Assembly (NCBI RefSeq): GCF_946885855.1
Contig: NZ_CAMPHH010000032.1
Location: 1-18,428 of the forward strand
Direction of reading: 5' to 3'
Source of the DNA: an uncultured Actinotalea sp.
GTDB lineage: Bacteria > Actinomycetota > Actinomycetes > Actinomycetales > Cellulomonadaceae
DNA length: 18,428 nt
The notes beneath the pieces are model-generated. The model had not been told where the DNA came from and did not search any database. It was given only the letters and a program-made list of their open reading frames with translations. This document shows positions 13,709-18,428 of the stretch, in pieces (within the stretch, counting starts at the first letter, position 1; each line of letters starts with the position of its first letter). A program made the position numbers and the translations under genes.

Positions 13709-14392
13709 ATGACGCACGTTCTCTTGGCCGAGGATGACCCGGCCATTGCCGAGCCCTTGGCCCGGGCGCTGGGCCGTGAGGGGTACGAGGTCGTCGTGCA
13801 AGGCACGGGTCAAGGGGCCATCGACGCGGCCCCGCAGGCCGACGTCGTCATCCTGGACCTGGGTCTGCCGGACATGGACGGCCTCGACGTGGCGCGCTGG
13901 ATCCGGGGTCAGGGGCTCAGCACCCCGGTGCTCGTCCTGACCGCCCGGGCCGACGAGGTCGACCTCGTCGTCGGCCTCGACGCGGGTGCCGACGACTACG
14001 TCACCAAGCCGTTCCGCCTCGCCGAGCTGCTCGCCCGCGTGCGCGCCCTGCTGCGCCGCACGCACGCCGAGGGCACCGAGGACGAGGAGGTCAGCGCGCA
14101 GGACGTGCGCATGGACCTCGCCGCGCACCGCGCGTTCCAGGGTGACCGCGAGCTGCACCTCACGGCCAAGGAGTTCGACCTGCTGCGCGTGCTCGTGAAG
14201 GAGGCCGGCTCCGTCGTCGGCCGCGACGCCCTCATGCGCCAGGTGTGGGACTCCGACCCGACGGGCTCGACCAAGACCCTGGACATGCACGTGTCCTGGC
14301 TGCGCCGCAAGCTCGGCGACGACGCCAACGCCCCCCGCTACATCTCGACGGTGCGGGGCATGGGCTTCCGGTTCGAGACGGGTCGCGGCTGA
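13709..14392 (+). CDS. OmpR-family response regulator
   Basis: A 227-residue regulator. The receiver domain (1-118) has the acidic cluster E8/D9/D10, phosphoacceptor D50 in VVILDLGLPDMDG, T78 in LTAR and K100 in YVTKPF. The winged-helix effector (about 128-225) has LTAKEFDLLRVL, the recognition region TKTLDMHVSWLRRKLG and the C-terminal hairpin YISTVRGMGFRFE. All are canonical. The frame is open far upstream but the real start is ATG 13709 (or 13700, adding MCA). Its kinase begins 12 bases after its stop, so the two are one operon. It is divergent from the NarL-type kinase across 147 bp, and each system could influence the other's promoter; that is inference. Target genes cannot be read from the window. 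Confidence 0.94.
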   Translation: MTHVLLAEDDPAIAEPLARALGREGYEVVVQGTGQGAIDAAPQADVVILDLGLPDMDGLDVARWIRGQGLSTPVLVLTARADEVDLVVGLDAGADDYVTKPFRLAELLARVRALLRRTHAEGTEDEEVSAQDVRMDLAAHRAFQGDRELHLTAKEFDLLRVLVKEAGSVVGRDALMRQVWDSDPTGSTKTLDMHVSWLRRKLGDDANAPRYISTVRGMGFRFETGRG

Positions 14393-14404
14393 CGGCGGGC
14401 TGAC

Positions 14405-15745
14405 GTGCGCCGCCGCGTCCTGCAGGCCACGGTCGCGGCCGTCACCGTGGCCGTGGTGCTGCTCGGCATCCCGCTCGCCTTCTTCAGCGCGCAGCTCGTG
14501 CGCGACGGCGAGCTGCGCGACCTCGAGCAGCGCGCCATCAACCTCGCCCGCGGGGTCGAGAACCGGCTGACCGCGGACCGGGAGATCACCGAGGACCTCC
14601 TGGAGTTCTACGTCGGCGGCGGCGAGCGCGGCAGCCTGCCCGCGTCGGTGTCCGTCGTCACGCCGTCGGGGGAGCGGTTCCGCGCCGGCGAGCCCATCGA
14701 GGGCCGGGCCTATCCCGAGGTCGAGTACACCGAGTCCGGCGCCGTCGTCCTGCTGTCGCTGTCCTACTGGGACGTCTTCTGGCGCACGGCCCGGGCCGTG
14801 GCCCTCGTCGTGGTCGCCTCGGTCGTCGCCGTCGCGGCGGGCGTGTCCGTGGCGCTGTGGCAGGCGCGCCGCCTCGCCGCCCCGCTGGTCTACCTCGCCG
14901 CCAGCGCCGAGCAGCTCGGCGCCGGCCAGGTGCGCCCGCGCCTGGAGCCGTCCGGCGTGGAGGAGATCGACCTCGTCGCCGCCGAGCTCGCGCGCTCGGC
15001 CGACCGGATGGCCGGGCGCCTGGCGGCCGAGCGGCAGTTCGCCTCCGACGCCTCCCACCAGCTCCGCACCCCGCTGACCGCCCTGTCGATGCGGCTGGAG
15101 GAGATCGCCGCCGCCACGGACAAGGAGGAGGTCCGCGAGGAGGCGCGCATCTCGCTGGAGCAGGTCGAGCGGCTCGTCACCGTCGTCGACGACCTGCTGG
15201 CCCGGTCCCGCCGCGCCCAAGGGGGCACGACCGAGGCGGTCCACCTCCTCGACGTCGTGCGGCAGCAGGAGGAGGAGTGGGAGCGTCCGTTCCGGTCCGC
15301 CGGGCGACGGCTCGTGGTCGAGGTCTCCGACGACGTCGCCGTGCTCGCCACCCCGGGGGCGCTCGCCCAGGTGCTCGCGACCCTGCTGGAGAACTCCCTC
15401 GTCCACGGCGACGGCACGACCACGGTGCGGGCGCGGCCCGCGAACACGCAGGGCGCCGTCGTCATCGAGGTCGCGGACGAGGGCGAGGGCGTCGCCGACG
15501 ACATCGCCCCGCGGATCTTCGAGCGGGAGGTCACCTCGGGCCGGGGCACCGGGCTCGGGCTCGACGTGGCGCGCGACCTCGTGGCGGCCGACGGCGGCCG
15601 GCTCGAGCTCGCGCAGCGCCGGCCCGCGGTCTTCGCGGTGTTCCTCTCCGGAGTACCGCGCACGCTGGACCCCGACGTCGTCCTGCCCCGGGGAGCGCTC
15701 GTGCCGAGCGGCTCGCGGCGCCGTCGTCGGCGGCGGGCCGGCTGA
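14405..15745 (+). CDS. Membrane sensor histidine kinase (HAMP-HisKA-HATPase), partner of the OmpR-type regulator
   Basis: A 446-residue kinase. Two membrane helices (about 8-28 and 131-152) enclose an external sensor of about 100 residues that contains an acidic run (TEDLLEFYVGGGERG). A HAMP-like linker runs from about 153 to 205. The H-box is FASDASHQLRTPL with H218, a version typical of actinobacterial kinases. The N-box has N330 (LLENSLVHG), the G1 box is DEGEG at 358-361 onward and the G2 box is GTGLGLD from 381. The protein ends in an unusual tail, residues 420-446, with seven consecutive arginines at 438-444. The GTG start lies 12 bases past the regulator stop; a good ribosome site is not evident, so coupling is likely. 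It converges on the GtrA gene with a 38-bp gap. Confidence 0.93.
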   Translation: MRRRVLQATVAAVTVAVVLLGIPLAFFSAQLVRDGELRDLEQRAINLARGVENRLTADREITEDLLEFYVGGGERGSLPASVSVVTPSGERFRAGEPIEGRAYPEVEYTESGAVVLLSLSYWDVFWRTARAVALVVVASVVAVAAGVSVALWQARRLAAPLVYLAASAEQLGAGQVRPRLEPSGVEEIDLVAAELARSADRMAGRLAAERQFASDASHQLRTPLTALSMRLEEIAAATDKEEVREEARISLEQVERLVTVVDDLLARSRRAQGGTTEAVHLLDVVRQQEEEWERPFRSAGRRLVVEVSDDVAVLATPGALAQVLATLLENSLVHGDGTTTVRARPANTQGAVVIEVADEGEGVADDIAPRIFEREVTSGRGTGLGLDVARDLVAADGGRLELAQRRPAVFAVFLSGVPRTLDPDVVLPRGALVPSGSRRRRRRRAG

Positions 15746-15783
15746 GGCCGGGTGCCCGGAGGCTGTCCCCGGAGGCTCCGCGG

Positions 15784-16254
15784 TCAGGTCCGGGCGGGCT
15801 CGTCGTCGGCGGCTGCGGACGGCACGTCGTGCGGCGCCGCGGCGCCGGTGAAGACGAGCCGGCGGTACGCGACGTAGCGGAACGCCGTGCCCAGGGCCAG
15901 GCCGACGACGTTCGCGGCGATGTTGTCGGCCAGCGGCGAGGTCAGTCCCAGGACGTAGTGCGAGAACGCGAGGCAGCCGACGGCGACGAGCATGCCGCCG
16001 ACGTTGACGACGGCGAAGACGACGAGCTCGCGCCGCGGGGAGGCGGTGCGCCGCGCGGAGAACGTCCAGTACCGGTTCCCGATCCAGGCGACGAGCGTCG
16101 CCACGGCGACCGAGAGGACCTTCGCGGTGATCGGCTTGTCCTCGAGGAGGCCGCCGGGCCCGAACCGGAGCAGGTTGAAGAGCCCGATGTCGACGACGTA
16201 GGCCACGGCCCCGACGGAGCCGAACCGCGCCAGCTCCAGCGCCCGGGACCTCAT
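15784..16254 (-). CDS. GtrA-family membrane protein
   Basis: A 156-residue protein with four membrane helices (about 12-31, 44-62, 78-98 and 106-126) and the GtrA-family hallmarks: the N-terminal FGSVGAVAYVVDIGLFNLL, the loop WIGNRYWTFS at 57-66 and RYVAYRRLVF at 126-135. GtrA proteins are thought to help move polyprenyl-linked sugars across the membrane for cell-surface glycan modification. ATG 16254 is chosen because it gives the usual length and has a TACCGT box six bases upstream; the frame itself is open to 16674 but the extra part overlaps purK and looks like shadow. A GtrA-like gene next to purK and purE is also found in M. tuberculosis (Rv3277 with Rv3276c and Rv3275c), supporting the placement. 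Confidence 0.93.
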   Translation of the reverse strand: MRSRALELARFGSVGAVAYVVDIGLFNLLRFGPGGLLEDKPITAKVLSVAVATLVAWIGNRYWTFSARRTASPRRELVVFAVVNVGGMLVAVGCLAFSHYVLGLTSPLADNIAANVVGLALGTAFRYVAYRRLVFTGAAAPHDVPSAAADDEPART

Positions 16255-16260
16255 GCCCCC

Positions 16261-16266
16261 ACGGTA
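16261..16266 (-). promoter_or_regulatory. Candidate -10 box, leaderless start of the GtrA gene
   Basis: TACCGT on the minus strand ends six bases before ATG 16254. The intervening bases GGGGGC are not a useful ribosome site, which favours a leaderless reading. Confidence 0.5.
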
Positions 16267-16334
16267 GGACCCGCGGGCGCCCGCCCGCACGGGCACCGCC
16301 GCGGACGGGGCACCGTTGCGCGGACCCGCGTTGT

Positions 16335-16340
16335 TACGCT
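16335..16340 (+). promoter_or_regulatory. Candidate -10 box, leaderless start of purK
   Basis: TACGCT, within TTGTTACGCT, ends eight bases before GTG 16349. This supports 16349 over the TTG at 16316, which lies upstream of the box. Confidence 0.5.
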
Positions 16341-16348
16341 CGGCGCTC

Positions 16349-17515
16349 GTGACGGCACCCGTGGTGGCAGTGATCGGTGGTGGGCAGCTCGCCCGCATGA
16401 TGAGTCCCGCGGCGACGGCGCTCGGCGTCGGCCTGCGGGTGCTCGTGGAGGACGCCGGGACCGCCGCGGCGCAGGTCGTGGTCGACGCCCCGGTGGGGCG
16501 GCCGGCGGAGGGCTCCCCGGTGCTCGACCTCGTCACGGGCCCGCCGACGGCGGCCGTCCTCACCTTCGAGCACGAGCACGTCCCGGCGGAGGTGCTCGCC
16601 CGTGTCGCGGAGCTCGGGGTGCCTGTCCGGCCGTCCGCCGAGGCGCTGCTGCACGCCCAGGACAAGATCGCCATGCGTCGGCGCCTGACGGAGCTCGACG
16701 TGCCGTGCCCGCGGTGGGCGGAGCTGCCGGACCCGGCCGCGCTCGAGGCGTTCCTGGCGCAGGTCGGCGGTGAGGCGGTGGTGAAGACCGCCCGCGGCGG
16801 CTACGACGGCAAGGGCGTGCGGGTGGTCCGCTCCGCCGACGACGTCGCCGACTGGTTCGCGGCGGCGGCCGACGGCGGTCCGGCGCTGCTGGCGGAGGAG
16901 AAGGTCCCGTTCGTGCGGGAGCTCGCCGTGCTCCTGGCACGACGCCCGTCGGGGGAGTGCCGGACGTGGCCGGTCGTGCAGACGGTGCAGCGGGACGGGG
17001 TGTGCGCGGAGGTCGTCGCGCCGGCGCCGGACCTGGACCCCGCGGTCGAGGAGGCCGCCGTGGCGGCCGCGCTGCGCGTCGCCGAGGGCGTGGACGTCAC
17101 CGGGGTCCTGGCCGTGGAGATGTTCGAGGTGCCCGCCGACGGCGGGGCGCCGCGCGTCGTCGTCAACGAGCTCGCGATGCGGCCGCACAACTCCGGCCAC
17201 TGGACCATCGACGGGTCCGTGACCAGCCAGTTCGAGCAGCACCTGCGCGCCGTCCTGGACCTGCCGCTGGGTGACACCGCGGCGCGGGAGCCGTGGACGG
17301 TCATGGCGAACGTGCTCGGCAGCGACCTGGAGCGGCTGACCGACGCGCTGCCCGAGGTGCTCGGGACGGACCCCGCGGCCAAGGTGCACCTGTACGGCAA
17401 GGAGGTGCGGCCCGGACGCAAGCTCGGGCACGTCACCGTCGTCGCGTCCGACCTCGCCGACGCCCGGGCGCGCGCCGAGGCCGCCGCCGCTGTGCTGCGG
17501 GGCGAGCGGGGATGA
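16349..17515 (+). CDS. purK: N5-carboxyaminoimidazole ribonucleotide synthase
   Basis: A 388-residue ATP-grasp enzyme that converts AIR, ATP and bicarbonate to N5-CAIR in de novo purine synthesis. The N-terminal fold has the nucleotide loop IGGGQLARM at 9-17. The family run TFEHEHVP lies at 72-79. The ATP-grasp domain has K146 in [13 protein letters not shown] and metal-binding E274 in [15 protein letters not shown], which is the PurK signature. The C-terminal domain ends in LGHVTV. All key residues are present. GTG 16349 is preferred over TTG 16316, which adds eleven residues outside the family. The product goes to PurE, encoded 103 bases downstream on the same strand. It is divergent from the GtrA gene. 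Confidence 0.97.
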   Translation: MTAPVVAVIGGGQLARMMSPAATALGVGLRVLVEDAGTAAAQVVVDAPVGRPAEGSPVLDLVTGPPTAAVLTFEHEHVPAEVLARVAELGVPVRPSAEALLHAQDKIAMRRRLTELDVPCPRWAELPDPAALEAFLAQVGGEAVVKTARGGYDGKGVRVVRSADDVADWFAAAADGGPALLAEEKVPFVRELAVLLARRPSGECRTWPVVQTVQRDGVCAEVVAPAPDLDPAVEEAAVAAALRVAEGVDVTGVLAVEMFEVPADGGAPRVVVNELAMRPHNSGHWTIDGSVTSQFEQHLRAVLDLPLGDTAAREPWTVMANVLGSDLERLTDALPEVLGTDPAAKVHLYGKEVRPGRKLGHVTVVASDLADARARAEAAAAVLRGERG

Positions 17516-17570
17516 CGACCGCGGGGTGGGCGTGCAGGACGGCCGCGTGCCCCGCCGGACCGAGCGACGA

Positions 17571-17588
17571 CCACCCGGCCCCGGGTGG
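17571..17588 (+). other. Intercistronic hairpin between purK and purE
   Basis: CCACCCGG at 17571-17578 and CCGGGTGG at 17581-17588 are exact inverted repeats. With a realistic four-base loop the stem is seven pairs. It lies 31 bases before purE and upstream of the ribosome site GGAGAGG (17604-17610). It may stabilise or attenuate the message; no T-run follows. Confidence 0.45.
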
Positions 17589-17618
17589 CGTGCCGAGGAC
17601 GCTGGAGAGGACGCGAGG

Positions 17619-18155
17619 ATGACGGAGCAGCCGCTGGTCGGCGTGGTGATGGGCTCGGACTCCGACTGGCCCGTCATGGAGGCCGCCGCGCAGGCGCTGG
17701 ACGAGTTCGCGGTGCCGCACGAGGTCGACGTCGTCTCCGCCCACCGGATGCCGCAGGACATGGTCGACTACGGCCGGTCCGCGGCCGAGCGCGGCCTGCG
17801 CGTGGTCGTCGCCGGCGCGGGGGGAGCGGCGCACCTGCCGGGGATGCTCGCGGCGGTGACGCCGTTGCCGGTCATCGGGGTGCCGGTGCCCCTCGCGCAC
17901 CTGGACGGCATGGACTCGCTGCTCTCGATCGTGCAGATGCCGGCCGGCGTGCCCGTCGCGACCGTCTCGGTCGGCGGCGCGCGCAACGCCGGCCTGCTCG
18001 CCGTGCGCATCCTGGCGGCCGCCGACGGCGCGCTGGGCGAACGGCTCCGGGCGGACATGCTGCGCTTCCAGGCGGACCTGGGGGAGCAGGCCCGGGCGAA
18101 GGGCGAGCGCCTGCGGGCGCGACGACGAGGGACGGGGACCGGCTTCACCGCCTGA
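17619..18155 (+). CDS. purE: N5-carboxyaminoimidazole ribonucleotide mutase
   Basis: A 178-residue class I PurE that rearranges N5-CAIR to CAIR, the step after PurK. Diagnostic motifs are [12 protein letters not shown] at 9-20, SAHRMP with catalytic H42 at 40-45, [15 protein letters not shown] at 62-76 and the [29 protein letters not shown] run at about 88-116, of which key residues are conserved. The C-terminal tail (from about 165) is Arg/Gly-rich and varies in the family. ATG 17619 has GGAGAGG eight bases upstream; the frame is open back to 17526 but that part is noncoding in style. The 103-bp gap from purK is larger than the tight coupling often seen for this pair and holds a hairpin. Confidence 0.97.
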   Translation: MTEQPLVGVVMGSDSDWPVMEAAAQALDEFAVPHEVDVVSAHRMPQDMVDYGRSAAERGLRVVVAGAGGAAHLPGMLAAVTPLPVIGVPVPLAHLDGMDSLLSIVQMPAGVPVATVSVGGARNAGLLAVRILAAADGALGERLRADMLRFQADLGEQARAKGERLRARRRGTGTGFTA

Positions 18156-18225
18156 GCCCCACCGCACGGGCCCGACACGGGGCGCCCGTGCTCGTGCTCC
18201 GATCGCGCCGTCACGGCGTCGCGGT

Positions 18226-18231
18226 TACGGT
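18226..18231 (+). promoter_or_regulatory. Candidate -10 box, leaderless start of the last gene
   Basis: TACGGT ends six bases before ATG 18238. No Shine-Dalgarno sequence is present. Confidence 0.5.
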
Positions 18232-18237
18232 CACAGA

Positions 18238-18428
18238 ATGGTAACGACGCGGCCCGCGACCGCGGGCGCCGACCGTGGCGCCCCGCTGCAGGAGTCGTCC
18301 CGCCTCACCCCGGCGCAGGACGCGCCCGCTCGCGTCCCCACGCAGGACCGCAAGGCACCGGCCAAGACGCGCGGGCCCTCGGAGGCCGCAGCGGCTTCCG
18401 CCCCCGAGGCGTCGTCGGCCGCCGGGGC
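18238..18428 (+). CDS. Partial gene, Ala/Pro-rich N-terminus, family unknown
   Basis: From ATG 18238 the frame is open to the window edge, giving 63 residues and part of a codon. The visible part begins MVTTRPATAG and is low in complexity, rich in Ala, Pro, Ser, Arg and Gln, with no membrane helix yet. Such disordered N-termini often precede a membrane anchor in actinobacterial cell-envelope proteins. LytR-CpsA-Psr (LCP) proteins often follow purE in this group, so that is my best guess from context, but nothing in the visible sequence proves it. The ATG is chosen because of the TACGGT box six bases upstream and the lack of any ribosome site. Confidence 0.6.
   Translation, partial: MVTTRPATAGADRGAPLQESSRLTPAQDAPARVPTQDRKAPAKTRGPSEAAAASAPEASSAAG

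Noticed and set aside
13562..15406. Continuation of the NarL-type kinase frame upstream, antisense to the OmpR-type operon
   Set aside because: The frame stays open only by base composition. The membrane kinase starts cleanly at 13561 with a promoter box just ahead, and the plus strand has two textbook two-component genes.
15746..15783. Possible terminator in the 38-bp gap between the OmpR-type kinase and the GtrA gene
   Set aside because: There is a 10-bp direct repeat (CCCGGAGGCT twice) and very short inverted repeats with stems of four to five pairs, too weak to call.
1..18428. tRNA genes, rRNA, CRISPR arrays, insertion sequences, prophage or attachment sites
   Set aside because: I looked for cloverleaf ends, evenly spaced direct repeats with unique spacers, transposase motifs and integrase motifs and found none. 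The tandem repeats present have no spacers.

Overview
The window looks like a chromosomal segment of a very high-GC actinobacterium, most likely a Micrococcales member of the Cellulomonas type. This rests on the extreme GC bias of third codon positions, a WhiB-family gene, a PdtaS-type kinase beside whiB1 as in Mycobacterium tuberculosis, frequent GTG starts and many starts that look leaderless. The exact genus is inference. I see no insertion sequence, prophage, CRISPR array, tRNA or rRNA. No stretch without a gene exceeds 300 bases; the longest are 2594-2821 and 11296-11549.

Layout. (1) 4-2593: a DUF2505 gene (minus) is divergent from a cytosolic GAF/PAS histidine kinase of the PdtaS type (plus). 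The kinase converges on whiB1 (minus). Between the two stop codons lie seven copies of a 14-bp tandem repeat and a perfect 32-bp palindrome that looks like a two-way terminator. (2) 2822-7753: a small four-helix membrane protein (plus) converges on a 1431-residue FtsK/SpoIIIE three-ATPase protein (minus) resembling type VII secretion EccC/EssC but with no secretion partners nearby. (3) 7829-13561, all minus: a NarL/LuxR-type two-component pair (kinase then regulator, 4-nt overlap), a 254-bp gap, then a MacB/LolD-type ABC ATPase and an FtsX-type permease (1-nt overlap). The pair probably controls the transporter. Four tandem 10-11-bp repeats above the ABC promoter are the best candidate operator. 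A strong hairpin separates the permease from the FtsK-like gene. (4) 13709-15745 (plus): an OmpR-type regulator and its membrane kinase, divergent from the NarL-type pair across 147 bp. (5) 15784-18428: a GtrA-family membrane protein (minus), divergent purK and purE of de novo purine synthesis (plus), and the start of an unrecognised Ala/Pro-rich gene that runs off the window.

Most of this is a core-like actinobacterial chromosome with an accessory flavour around the EccC-like gene and the transporter cluster. I do not see a clear new multi-gene system. The points most worth a second look are the orphan EccC-like ATPase with arginine in place of the Walker lysine in its second and third domains, the one-helical-turn repeats above the ABC operon, the 14-bp repeat tract after the PdtaS-type gene, and a window-wide pattern of a TANNNT-like box 6-8 nt before the start codon that predicts leaderless mRNAs.
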